From Hallerella sp963652365 (lineage in GTDB: Bacteria; Fibrobacterota; Fibrobacteria; Fibrobacterales; Fibrobacteraceae), in the NCBI GenBank assembly GCA_963652365.1, contig CAVJTH010000019.1:1-42801 (forward strand): a DNA stretch of 42,801 nucleotides. Reading direction: 5' to 3'. Positions 31,377 through 39,626 of the stretch are shown piece after piece. Numbering within the stretch: the first letter of the stretch is position 1; each line of letters opens with the position of its first letter. Under the pieces are notes generated by a model, which was not told the origin of the DNA, did no database searches, and worked only from the letters and a program-made list of their open reading frames with translations. Both the position numbers and the translations under genes were made by a program.

Positions 31377-32168
31377 ATGAAAACGGATTTGAATTTGCCC
31401 GGTTACCCCGAAGCTTCGCAGGATGCGACCGCCGTGATTCCGGGAACGGGAATGGCTACCCGGTTCTTTAAAGCGCTAGGCGAAGAGCTGCGGCGGAGAG
31501 AATGGGAGGCGGAGCATCCCGAGGAAGTTCGCCGACGCGAGGGGGAATTTCCCGAAGTCGCCGTGAAAGAGCCGGAGGACTGGCGTTATCTCTTCGGCAT
31601 GCCGAGCGTACGTTCCAAGACGAAGCGGTTTCTCGAAATGGCGGCGCGATTCAACGCGAAGGATGCCGGCTTCGGCAGGGAGAACGATACGCTGCTCGTG
31701 CTTCCCCCGGAAGAAACGGACGGGATATGTCGGGAAATTTTAAAGAAGGATGGAAAAGAATTCAAGTCCAAACTGCTTTCCGGTTGTACGCAAATGCCTC
31801 GGGTCAAGCTCGGCGGGAATTATGTCCGCCCGGGGACGATGACGATTCTTTCCGACCGTTGGGAGGGCGCCGAGCGGGAAAACGTGATGCGCCACGAACT
31901 CGCTCACCAGTTCGCCATAACGCTCCGTCAAATGATCGAGAACGAAAACGAGCGTCGCCGCGTGCAGGGCTTGCCGCATCTTTCGGATGAAGATCTTGAT
32001 ATCTATAAGTGTTGGCTTACTGATATTGACGATGCTTTGGATTTGGAAGAAAAAACAATAAATGACGGAAATTTGATGGTACAAGGTTATCTGGACATTA
32101 TCGAGGAACTTCAACGAGTGGAACGGGATTTTTGGAAGGAAATCAAAAACCAGGAGGAATGCAGATGA
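31377..32168 (+). CDS. HELAH-motif protein, putative zinc peptidase
   Basis: A 263-residue protein, not assigned to a family. The only strong motif is HELAH (H173-H177) in NVMRHELAHQFAITLRQ, an HExxH zinc-peptidase signature. A third ligand is likely downstream, but I cannot place it. The N-terminal ~100 residues are charged and Glu/Arg-rich (ELRRREWEAEHPEEVRRR). There is no signal peptide, so it is likely cytoplasmic. The start at 31377 has GGAG 8 bases upstream; an in-frame ATG at 31350 lacks one. The stop overlaps the next start as ATGA, so the pair is coupled. Confidence 0.75.
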   Translation: MKTDLNLPGYPEASQDATAVIPGTGMATRFFKALGEELRRREWEAEHPEEVRRREGEFPEVAVKEPEDWRYLFGMPSVRSKTKRFLEMAARFNAKDAGFGRENDTLLVLPPEETDGICREILKKDGKEFKSKLLSGCTQMPRVKLGGNYVRPGTMTILSDRWEGAERENVMRHELAHQFAITLRQMIENENERRRVQGLPHLSDEDLDIYKCWLTDIDDALDLEEKTINDGNLMVQGYLDIIEELQRVERDFWKEIKNQEECR

Positions 32169-32947
32169 AGTCTTTTATCGTTTGGCTGCTTGCCGCTTGT
32201 TCTGTAGCGTTCGCCTTGATGTCTGACCGTCCGCCTCGTGAAGTCTGGGTGGATTCCCGTACGGGGCAGATGTATGTCTTGATGGTGAAACCTTCGACAA
32301 ATTGCTGGAATATCAAGCCGGAGTTCTATCCCGACAGTTCGCTTCCGGGATTGGGCTTTCAGGCGTCCATCAAGTATTCCTTGAGAAAATATTCAAAAGG
32401 CAATTTTCTTTGGTTTGGTTTGAGCAGAGAGGAGGCTAGGGTTCAGTCCGTAGATAGCTGCCCCGAAGGATGGTCAAGGGATGAAGGCTTCAAACGGGGA
32501 AATTCCGGAAAAATATCGGAGTGCAGCAAGGTGTTGCCTATTCCAAACCTTACGTTCTACCTGGATACCGGCGTGAACCGGATTATCAAGTATTCGCCGT
32601 TTGAAAAAAGGATGCTTTTGCAGAATTGCTACAATTCGATAAGCGAACAGATGAGAGCCGGTGGCGTTGGTTGTTCATGGTTTCGTTCCGACTATTTCGA
32701 TGTCTTTGGCGTTCGGGACGATTTCGGCGCCTATCACAAGGTGATGCATAGGCGAATCTTTGACGATAAAAAAGGATTCTATCGTTCGTTTCTCTACTAC
32801 AAATCGGATTCGTGGCTTTGCGCAACGGGCTGGTATGCCGATGTGGATGACTGGAAATTTAGCTACAACCATGTGACATGCTATTACGACTTGCCCGACC
32901 CGGAGCCTTTTGGCGAGAAGCTTTCCCCGCTGAAGTGGACGGAATGA
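32165..32947 (+). CDS. Secreted Cys-rich protein of unknown function
   Basis: A 260-residue exported protein. The signal peptide MKSFIVWLLAACSVAFA is clear. The mature part has about eight Cys, many aromatic residues (YRSFLYYKSDSWLC, CYYDLPDPEPFG), and no recognised domain. Possible disulphides fit a periplasmic or surface place. Start 32165 is set by the AGGAGG site; an ATG at 32159 is too close. It is coupled to the HELAH protein, so both likely serve one function. A strong terminator follows. Confidence 0.75.
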   Translation: MKSFIVWLLAACSVAFALMSDRPPREVWVDSRTGQMYVLMVKPSTNCWNIKPEFYPDSSLPGLGFQASIKYSLRKYSKGNFLWFGLSREEARVQSVDSCPEGWSRDEGFKRGNSGKISECSKVLPIPNLTFYLDTGVNRIIKYSPFEKRMLLQNCYNSISEQMRAGGVGCSWFRSDYFDVFGVRDDFGAYHKVMHRRIFDDKKGFYRSFLYYKSDSWLCATGWYADVDDWKFSYNHVTCYYDLPDPEPFGEKLSPLKWTE

Positions 32948-32963
32948 TTTGCGCACAAGCGAA

Positions 32964-32988
32964 AAAGCCCGGAGCGGTTCCGGGCTTT
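32964..32988. terminator. Bidirectional Rho-independent terminator
   Basis: AAAGCCCGGA and TTCCGGGCTTT form a 10-base stem around GCGG at 32965-32988. It serves the secreted-protein operon and the convergent GH2 gene. Confidence 0.85.
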
Positions 32989-33009
32989 GAATCGGTGAAA
33001 CCGTGAAAG

Positions 33010-35841
33010 CTATTTGGTGAGCATCTTCACGAGCTTCGTGAACACGCGGTCGGCGAGCGGGTTCGTTTCGAGCCCTTCGAAGAGGTTCAGCTGGTTGAAG
33101 ACGATTTTTCCCTTGCCGAACGGGATGATCTGCAGATCGACACCCGTCTTGATTTCTCCGCCGGAGATGGTCACGGAACGCGCGAGGACGGTCGCATCGG
33201 GAAGCTCGTTCAGCGAAATGCTCGGGAGGATGGAAGAGGAAAGGTCGTCGAGAATCTGGTGTCCGGCAAATTCCGAAAGAAGGTCGGAACCGTTCACGAG
33301 ATAGTGCACGGACAGCCCGTTAGCGCCTGTCGAAAAATGCGCGTCGATCGTCTGCGTAAAGTAGTGGCTCGAATTGAAGGATTCGATGTCTTCGCGGTTC
33401 AGGTCCGAAAGGAAGAGCATCTTGCCGCCGTCGCGCGTCAGTTCGACGATCTTTGACAGAACGTCGTTGTTCCAGGAACTGAGGTTCGCCGTGAAGATAA
33501 TCCGTTCCTTGCCGGCGAGGGCCGCCATCGCGTCGGCGGTGGTTTCCGCGTTGTTGTCGAGAAAGCAGACCTCGGACATGGCGGACTTGACGTCCGCGTC
33601 TTCGAGAACAAGCAGGTTCTCGGACGTCGTGCTGACGAGGGAACCGAGTGCGGAGAGCGAAAGAACGAGCCTGTAGTCGCCGGGCTTTTTGGGCGTGACG
33701 ACCGTATAGGTCCCGAGCGGCGTGAGACTTGTCTGTCCCTTGGCCTTGTGGGTCTCGCTCGAAACGGTCTTGTCGTCCTGATCGACAATGGAAATCCCGA
33801 TTTCGATGTCTTCGAGGCGCGCCTGGTTCAGGAGCGCGAGCTGAAAGGAAATTTCGGTTTGCGGCGCGCAGGCCGGTTCGAATCCCGTCACGAGCAGTCG
33901 GGTCGGAGCGGTCGCGCTTTTCAGGAACGCTTCGATTCCCTTGGTCTTTCGGTTTTCATCGACGAATCCGCAGAAGTCCGTGCCGAAATCCGCCCACTGG
34001 TCGAGCATGAAACCGGAAACGAGCGGATTGCTCAGAACTGCGTCAATCTGGGTCAGCTTGCTCTGGAGGGCTATCTTCCGGGCGTCCGCGCGGAACGCGT
34101 CGAGGTTCTTCCAGATCGAGAGCGACTTGTTCCCCGCAAAGGCTTCGGCCTGCTTGAATAGCTGCTTGACTGCCTTGTTGTTCTTTTGGCTGCGCGGTCC
34201 CTTGATGTCTGTCGCGGAGTTCGGGAACAGCGTGTGGTTTTTCAGCGTGACGAGGATTTTCCCGTCGGTGTCGTTGACGAAGCTCTCGTATTCGTCCTGG
34301 AACTTCGAATCGCCGAGAGTCGTATCGGGAACGACCACCTCGTCGGACATGGACTTGTCGCAGTAGTGGGCGAGAAAGTCCGTGAGCGCGGCGTTCGGGC
34401 TCGTGCGGAGATGCATCCGGTGCGAGGAATAGAGGAGAATCTTCTCGTTCGTGACGCCCATGAGCTTGCCGGTGTCCTTGTGAAACTCTTCCTCGTTCGA
34501 AAGATAGACGCAGTTCAGGTTGCTGATGATCGGGCGGCACTTGTCGTAATTATCGACCGCGTTCAGGAGCTTGTTTCCGTTTTCGAGGACGAGCGGACCG
34601 TTTTCCGAACCGAGAATCCAGGCGACGATGCTCGGATGGTGCTTCTGCTCCAGGACTATCTCCTCGATGAGCCGATAGACTTCGTCGAGTCCGCGAGGTG
34701 TGGAACGCATCGTGTGGATGGGGAATTCCTGGAAGACGAGAAGTCCCAGTTCGTCGCAGATATCGAGGGCGGCAGTTGAAAGCGGCGCTCCGTTCGAGCG
34801 GATCGTGTTGAATCCCGCCTTCTTGACGGCTTCGAGGTCCTTCCGGAGCTTGGCCGTGTCGGAAGTCCAGAGACCGCCTTCGCTCGAATGCTGGCAGTAG
34901 GTCACGCCCTGGATCTTGATGATGGAATCATTCAGGTAGAAGTCGCCCTTGATGCAGTCGAACTTGCGGAAGCCGAACGTCTTGACCACGGAGAAGGAAC
35001 GCTCGACGGCGTTCTTTCCCTTCGCCTTGCCTTCGAGCTGGATTTCGATCGCGTAGAGGCTTGGCGCGCTTGGCGACCAGATTTCCCGGTTTCTCTTGCC
35101 GTCCTTGAGCTTGAGGATGAAGCGGCTCGAAGCGTTTTCCTTTTCGAGCTTGATCTCCTTGATCATTTCGCTCACGAAGCCTTGGGGATTCTTCATCAGG
35201 ATGCGGAGCCTTGTCGAGAATCCGCGCGGGTTGTTGAACGAGACATCGACCGCGACGCGCTCTTCGTCCATGTCCGGTTCGAGCTGGACGCCCGTGATAA
35301 ACGCCGCCCCGCCGAGGATCAGATCGACGTTCCCGTAGATTCCGCCGAACGGATATTCCGACCAGGGGAGCCCGACCGGCATTTCGGATGGACGGACAAA
35401 GCGATCGTCCGCGCCTTCCTTGCTTTCGCGCCCGAGGTCGATGCGGCTGTTCACCGAGCCCATGTTCGCGACGCGTACGCAGAGAACGTTGTCTTCGCCC
35501 GGCTTGATGGCCTTCGAAAGGTCGAGAAGGCATGGCGTGTAGGCGCCGAAGTGCGTGCCGAGATACTTGCCGTTCAGCCAGAAGATGGCGTGCATGGAGA
35601 TGCGCTCGAAACGGAGAAAGACGCGCTTCGTAATCTGCTTTTCGTCGATGGTGAAGTGCTTGAAATAGTAGGCGGCGTCCTGCGAAAGCGACATCTTGTC
35701 GAAAAATTTTTCCCAGACGCTTGGCACCTGGATTTTTTGAGTGCCGCTCGGATAGGTCGCATACCAGCGGTTGATGATGCCCGTGTCTTCTGTGTCGAAC
35801 AGAATATCCCAGTCGCCGTTCAGGCTCACGATAGAGTTCAT
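33010..35841 (-). CDS. Glycoside hydrolase family 2-like protein
   Basis: A 943-residue protein with the GH2 layout. A jelly-roll sugar-binding domain (SLNGDWDILFD ... ISMHAIFWLNGKYLGTHFGAY) comes first. An immunoglobulin-like domain and a TIM barrel follow (GFNTIRSNGAPLSTAALDICDELGLLVFQEFP). The last ~250 residues may be a glutamine-amidotransferase-like fold as in beta-galactosidases. The acid/base region reads ILGSENGP, with E413; GH2 enzymes normally have GNE there. The second catalytic Glu is not obvious. There is no signal peptide, so it should act in the cytoplasm on an imported oligosaccharide. The start MNSIVS at 35841 has AAGGAA upstream; an in-frame ATG at 35865 is the alternative. 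Substrate unknown. Confidence 0.88.
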   Translation of the reverse strand: MNSIVSLNGDWDILFDTEDTGIINRWYATYPSGTQKIQVPSVWEKFFDKMSLSQDAAYYFKHFTIDEKQITKRVFLRFERISMHAIFWLNGKYLGTHFGAYTPCLLDLSKAIKPGEDNVLCVRVANMGSVNSRIDLGRESKEGADDRFVRPSEMPVGLPWSEYPFGGIYGNVDLILGGAAFITGVQLEPDMDEERVAVDVSFNNPRGFSTRLRILMKNPQGFVSEMIKEIKLEKENASSRFILKLKDGKRNREIWSPSAPSLYAIEIQLEGKAKGKNAVERSFSVVKTFGFRKFDCIKGDFYLNDSIIKIQGVTYCQHSSEGGLWTSDTAKLRKDLEAVKKAGFNTIRSNGAPLSTAALDICDELGLLVFQEFPIHTMRSTPRGLDEVYRLIEEIVLEQKHHPSIVAWILGSENGPLVLENGNKLLNAVDNYDKCRPIISNLNCVYLSNEEEFHKDTGKLMGVTNEKILLYSSHRMHLRTSPNAALTDFLAHYCDKSMSDEVVVPDTTLGDSKFQDEYESFVNDTDGKILVTLKNHTLFPNSATDIKGPRSQKNNKAVKQLFKQAEAFAGNKSLSIWKNLDAFRADARKIALQSKLTQIDAVLSNPLVSGFMLDQWADFGTDFCGFVDENRKTKGIEAFLKSATAPTRLLVTGFEPACAPQTEISFQLALLNQARLEDIEIGISIVDQDDKTVSSETHKAKGQTSLTPLGTYTVVTPKKPGDYRLVLSLSALGSLVSTTSENLLVLEDADVKSAMSEVCFLDNNAETTADAMAALAGKERIIFTANLSSWNNDVLSKIVELTRDGGKMLFLSDLNREDIESFNSSHYFTQTIDAHFSTGANGLSVHYLVNGSDLLSEFAGHQILDDLSSSILPSISLNELPDATVLARSVTISGGEIKTGVDLQIIPFGKGKIVFNQLNLFEGLETNPLADRVFTKLVKMLTK

Positions 35842-35877
35842 TCGCGTTCCTTTGATTCCAAACATGAAAATTTTTTT

Positions 35878-35885
35878 CAAAGATA
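35878..35885 (-). promoter_or_regulatory. TATCTTTG promoter box of the GH2 gene
   Basis: On the minus strand TATCTTTG lies 36 bases upstream of the chosen ATG (12 bases before the alternative ATG at 35865). No -35 consensus is seen. Confidence 0.5.
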
Positions 35886-35963
35886 GAAATTTTCGGGGAA
35901 GATTTCCGGAAAGCGCATCGTGCAAAAGGGTTTTGGAAAAATCTTGCGGGAAATCGAAAAGTC

Positions 35964-35994
35964 TTGACAAAGCTTTTTTTTTCTTATTGTTTTG
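35964..35994 (+). promoter_or_regulatory. Possible promoter of the FISUMP gene
   Basis: TTGACA at 35964-35969, then 15 bases, then TATTGTTTTG (35985-35994). The spacing is a little short. The gene starts about 120 bases downstream, leaving a leader in which I see no other feature. Confidence 0.45.
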
Positions 35995-36116
35995 GGCAAG
36001 AGAAATGCGAGATGTCGAGATGGATTCCGTTCACGGAAAGATTCCGTATCGGTCAAAGACGGATAGGTTTTGGCTTTTTCGCAGTTCAATGAAACAATAA
36101 AAAAGGACGGTATCGA

Positions 36117-36692
36117 ATGGCATTTTGCGCATTTGTCTCTCGCGACGGCAACACGGGGACGTTCACGGACCCCCGCGACGGCAAGACCTACAAAACGGTC
36201 AGGATCGGCTCGCAGATCTGGATGGCGGAGAACTTGAACTACGAGTTTCTCGGAAGTTACAGCGTCAATGGCGACACGGAAGGAAAGCTCGGTCGGCTCT
36301 ACACGAGGAAGGTGGCGATGGCAATTTGTCCCGAGGGCTGGCACGTGCCTTGCGACGCGGAGTGGGAGGAGCTGAGAAGGTTCGTGTCGGAAACCCTTTT
36401 CCGCGGAGACAAGGATTTCGCGGGCTACGCGCTGAAAGCGAAAAGCGGATGGGAAAAGGGAGTCACCGGTACGGACGCCTTCGGCTTCGGCGCTCTCCCG
36501 GCGGGCTTTTGCGACAAACAAGGCGGAAACTTCAAAGGCGTTCGCGACCACGCGTACTTCTGGAGCGCTTCGATGGATGATGATGATTTTGTTTACTTTC
36601 GGAGCCTGAGCGCTAGCGGCACTGGACTGGACAGGGGACGCGAAGATTTCTGCCATGGAAGCGCGATGTCTGTCCGTTGCGTCAAGGACTAG
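36117..36692 (+). CDS. Fibrobacter major paralogous domain (FISUMP) protein
   Basis: A 191-residue protein made almost only of the TIGR02145-type domain. It shows TFTDPRDGKTYKTVRIGSQIWMAENLNYE, CPEGWHVPCDAEWEEL, FGALPAGFC, YFWSASMDDDDFVYFRSL, and the closing SVRCVKD. In Fibrobacter this domain is common in secreted or lipid-anchored proteins and its role is unknown. Here no signal peptide is visible: the frame starts MAFCAFVSRDGN directly before the domain. It could be cytoplasmic, or a shortened copy that lost its N-terminus. AAGGAC lies 8 bases upstream of the ATG. It is the best marker for the taxonomy of the window. Confidence 0.93.
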   Translation: MAFCAFVSRDGNTGTFTDPRDGKTYKTVRIGSQIWMAENLNYEFLGSYSVNGDTEGKLGRLYTRKVAMAICPEGWHVPCDAEWEELRRFVSETLFRGDKDFAGYALKAKSGWEKGVTGTDAFGFGALPAGFCDKQGGNFKGVRDHAYFWSASMDDDDFVYFRSLSASGTGLDRGREDFCHGSAMSVRCVKD

Positions 36693-36699
36693 TCAGAGC

Positions 36700-36985
36700 C
36701 TAGTTGAGTGTGGAGTGTTGAGTTTCGCGGACGTCTAGGCGCTAACGTGAGTCAGAACTTAGAACTGAGAACTTAGTTGAGAGTTGAGTGTGGAGAGTTG
36801 AGAGTGGAGTTCTGCGAACATTTAGGTTCTAGCGTGAAAAGTTCGCTGGGATTTCTAAGTTCTAAGCACTCTCTACTAAGCTCTGAACAAGCCCCTCGCC
36901 GGGAAGGCGCTTACCTCCGCCGACAGGCGGAAAATAGTTCGCTTGGCGACAAAAAAGCCTTTCGGCAGAAAGCAAAAGCTCGCTC
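36700..36985 (-). repeat. Dispersed intergenic repeat block, inverted copy
   Basis: Inverted copy of the block at 10186-10385; the core is 36758-36972. The part 36811-36898 reads, on the minus strand, the same as 10259-10346 with one base different. It also holds CCGCCGACAGGCGG (36917-36930) and CCTTTCGGCAGAAAG (36958-36972), the two small hairpin modules. Short frames through it look like those at 10160-10354. From 36985 to 37061 I see nothing else. Confidence 0.85.
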
Positions 36986-37061
36986 CGCGATTTCTCCTGC
37001 CTAAGCTCTGGACAAGCGTGGCCTTCGTGGAGGAGAAGCGACAAGCTAGAAACCTGGCCTT

Positions 37062-37090
37062 CCCCGGGATTCATTTTCCGGGGATTTTTT
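37062..37090 (+). terminator. Rho-independent terminator (plus strand)
   Basis: CCCCGG and CCGGGG form a 6-base stem around GATTCATTTT, followed by ATTTTTTC. It ends the transcript that passes through the repeat block from the FISUMP gene. Confidence 0.65.
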
Positions 37091-37119
37091 CTTGAGAGGC
37101 TTTCCTTTTATCGCCCGAC

Positions 37120-37147
37120 AAAAAAAGCCCGGTTCCTTGCCGGGCTT
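37120..37147 (-). terminator. Rho-independent terminator of aspS
   Basis: On the minus strand AAGCCCGG, loop CAAGGAA, CCGGGCTT is followed by a T-run. It lies 21 bases after the aspS stop. Confidence 0.85.
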
Positions 37148-37168
37148 TCCTTGCGAGCGTCAAAAGCC

Positions 37169-38959
37169 TTACGACTTTTTCGTATCGACCATGTTGATGG
37201 AAACGTGCAGGTCGTTCAGCTGGGCGACATCGACTTCGCTCGGGCTCTGGTCCATCGGGCTGGACGCGCTTGTGTTCTTCGGGAACGCGATGAAGTCGCG
37301 GATCGAGTCCTGGCCTTCCATTGTCGCGACGACGCGGTCGAGACCGAAGGCGAGACCGCCATGGGGAGGCGCGCCGAACTTGAACGCATCGACAAAGAAT
37401 CCGAACTTTTCCTTGACCTGCTCCTCGGAAAGGCCGAGCAGGCGGAAGACCTTTTCCTGGACTTCCGGGTTGTGAATTCGGATGGAGCCGCCGCCGATCT
37501 CGACTCCGTTCAGCACGAGGTCGTAGGCTTCGGCGTTGCAGTCCTTGAGGTTCCCGTCGAGCATCATCTGCAAGTGTTCCGGCAGGGGATTCGTGAACGG
37601 ATGGTGCATCGCCATGTAGCGGCCTTCCGTTTCGCTGTATTCGAACATCGGGAATTCGGTAATCCACACGAACTCGCGCTTTTTCGGATCGCGGAGTCCC
37701 TTGATGCGGGCGACTTCGAGCCGGAGCTGTCCCATGGCTGTCGCCGCGACCTTTTCGGGACCGGCGATGAAGAACATCATGTCTCCGTCCTTTGCTTCCA
37801 CGGCATCGCGCAAGGCGTTCAGCTGCTCCGTGGTGAAGAACTTTCCGACCTGGGTTTCGACCGTGTCGTTTTCCTTCACGCGCATCCAGACGAGACCCTT
37901 GGCGCCGTACTTTCCGACATAGGCGGTGAGATCGTCGATTTGCTTGCGGGTAAAGTCCAGGCATCCCTTGGCGGCGAGTCCGCGGACCTTTCCGCCGGCG
38001 GCGACCGCGTTCTTGAAGACGCCGAAGTTCGATGTCGCGGCGATTTCCGAAACGTCGTGGATTTCGAGGTCGAAGCGGAGGTCGGGCTTGTCGGAGCCGT
38101 ACTTGAGCATCGCTTCGTGCCAGTTCATGCGGCGGATGTGGCGCGGCGGTTCAAAGTTCCAGACCTTTCCGAGAACCTCGGTCACGAACCGGTCGAAAGT
38201 TTCCATGACTTCGTCCTGGTTGACGAAGGACATTTCGACGTCGATCTGCGTGAATTCCGGCTGGCGGTCGGCGCGGAGATCCTCGTCGCGGAAGCACTTT
38301 GCGACTTGGAAGTAGCGGTCGAATCCGGCGATCATCAGGAGCTGCTTGTATTGCTGCGGGCTTTGCGGGAGCGCATAGAACTTGCCCGGATTGACGCGGG
38401 ACGGCACCAGGTAGTCGCGGGCGCCTTCCGGAGTCGATTTGCAGAGAACGGGCGTTTCGATGTTCTCGAATCCGTTCGCGTAGAAAAATTCATAGACCGC
38501 CTTGAGAAAGCGGCTCTTGAGCATCAGGTTCTTCTGGATCCACGGACGGCGGAGGTCCAGGTAGCGGTAGGTGAGGCGGAAGTCGTCGTTTTCCTTGCAC
38601 TCTTCCTTCGGGTCGTTGATGGCGATGGGCGGCGTGAGCGATTCGTTCAGGATTTCGAGCTTGTCGATCTTCACGTCGATCATGCCTGTCCCGATTTTTT
38701 CGTTTTCCATTCCGGCGGGGCGGGCCTGGACTTCACCTGTCACGTAGATGACGTATTCGTTGCGGAGCCTGTCGGCGAGCTTGTGGACTTCCGGATTGCG
38801 TTCCGGGTTGAAGACCACCTGGGTTTTCCCATACTTGTCACGAAGATCTACGAAAATGACGCCGCCCAGATCGCGACGACGATCGACCCATCCGGCGAGC
38901 GAGACGGTCTTTCCGATGTCTTCCGCGCGGAGTTCGCCACAGTTGTGTGTACGTTTCAT
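37169..38959 (-). CDS. aspS: Aspartyl-tRNA synthetase, bacterial type
   Basis: A 596-residue class II synthetase that charges tRNA-Asp. The N-terminal OB fold has AGWVDRRRDLGGVIFVDLRD. Motif 2 is in FRDEDLRADRQPEFTQID. A bacterial GAD insert occupies about 300-420. Motif 3 is GGLAFGLDRVV near residue 540. Length matches the E. coli enzyme. The start is set at the family N-terminus MKRTHNCGEL; an upstream open frame exists but is not part of the fold. AAAGGA lies upstream, and a TATATTTC box lies about 34 bases before the ATG. Confidence 0.97.
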   Translation of the reverse strand: MKRTHNCGELRAEDIGKTVSLAGWVDRRRDLGGVIFVDLRDKYGKTQVVFNPERNPEVHKLADRLRNEYVIYVTGEVQARPAGMENEKIGTGMIDVKIDKLEILNESLTPPIAINDPKEECKENDDFRLTYRYLDLRRPWIQKNLMLKSRFLKAVYEFFYANGFENIETPVLCKSTPEGARDYLVPSRVNPGKFYALPQSPQQYKQLLMIAGFDRYFQVAKCFRDEDLRADRQPEFTQIDVEMSFVNQDEVMETFDRFVTEVLGKVWNFEPPRHIRRMNWHEAMLKYGSDKPDLRFDLEIHDVSEIAATSNFGVFKNAVAAGGKVRGLAAKGCLDFTRKQIDDLTAYVGKYGAKGLVWMRVKENDTVETQVGKFFTTEQLNALRDAVEAKDGDMMFFIAGPEKVAATAMGQLRLEVARIKGLRDPKKREFVWITEFPMFEYSETEGRYMAMHHPFTNPLPEHLQMMLDGNLKDCNAEAYDLVLNGVEIGGGSIRIHNPEVQEKVFRLLGLSEEQVKEKFGFFVDAFKFGAPPHGGLAFGLDRVVATMEGQDSIRDFIAFPKNTSASSPMDQSPSEVDVAQLNDLHVSINMVDTKKS

Positions 38960-39092
38960 AAAGTGAATCCTTTTTGGAATTTCAACGAGCGAAATATAGA
39001 AAACTTGGAATTTGATTTTGCAAAAAGTTATTTTTTTTCGAGATGGAACGCTTTTGACGAATCGGTCCCTTTCCGAAGAGTGTGGTTGCGTC

Positions 39093-39626
39093 TTGAAAGG
39101 AAAAAACATCCAATACAGGTTTTGCCTGCTCGCGCTTCTCGGGTGCGGCGTGTTTCTTGTCGCCTGGGACCTGCGTGCCTTTCCGGATTTTCGCCACGCG
39201 AAGTCCGAAATTCCCTTTAGCCATGCGCTGCACGGGGAAAATCTGGGCTTGGACTGCTCGAAGTGCCACCCGGGAGCGTATCTCGGAATCCGGGCAACGA
39301 TGCCTTCGCGGGCCGACTGCATGGATTGTCACAACCTGCCGCTTTCGGAATCTTCGGAAATCGAACGACTGGCGCAGATGCTTCCGAACGCGTCGGAACG
39401 GCCTTTCGCATTCGAAAGCCAGCTGCCGTCGAACGTCTTCTTTCCGCACGGGCTCCATGCGAGGATAAGCGTCTCTTGCGAAACGTGCCACGGGACGCCG
39501 GCAGAAATCGACGCGGGCCGGAGGCCGAAAGTCCGGATGCAGGAATGCCTTGCCTGCCATCGGGGAGAGCGGGGCGTGCGGAATGTCTCGAATGCGTCGT
39601 CAGACTGCGCGAGGTGTCACCGGTGA
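39093..39626 (+). CDS. Pentaheme c-type cytochrome (ActA/NrfB-like)
   Basis: An electron-transfer protein with five CxxCH heme sites at about C55 (CSKCH), C76 (CMDCH), C129 (CETCH), C152 (CLACH) and C172 (CARCH). Patterns such as FSHALHG and FPHGLHA supply His ligands, as in class III cytochromes. A membrane anchor or uncleaved signal (FCLLALLGCGVFLVAW) is near the N-terminus. Both ActA of alternative complex III and NrfB are pentaheme. The start is uncertain: I took TTG at 39093, just before KGKN and the hydrophobic segment; other in-frame TTG lie at 39054 and 39012. The stop overlaps the Fe-S gene as GTGA. Confidence 0.88.
   Translation: MKGKNIQYRFCLLALLGCGVFLVAWDLRAFPDFRHAKSEIPFSHALHGENLGLDCSKCHPGAYLGIRATMPSRADCMDCHNLPLSESSEIERLAQMLPNASERPFAFESQLPSNVFFPHGLHARISVSCETCHGTPAEIDAGRRPKVRMQECLACHRGERGVRNVSNASSDCARCHR

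Noticed and set aside
35971..36116. Short frame 36004-36099 as a separate gene or lost N-terminus of the FISUMP protein
   Set aside because: It has no ribosome site, ends before the FISUMP start, is in a different frame, and does not look like a signal peptide.
37151..39220. 689-residue open frame on the plus strand
   Set aside because: It is antisense to aspS, which is intact and of normal length.
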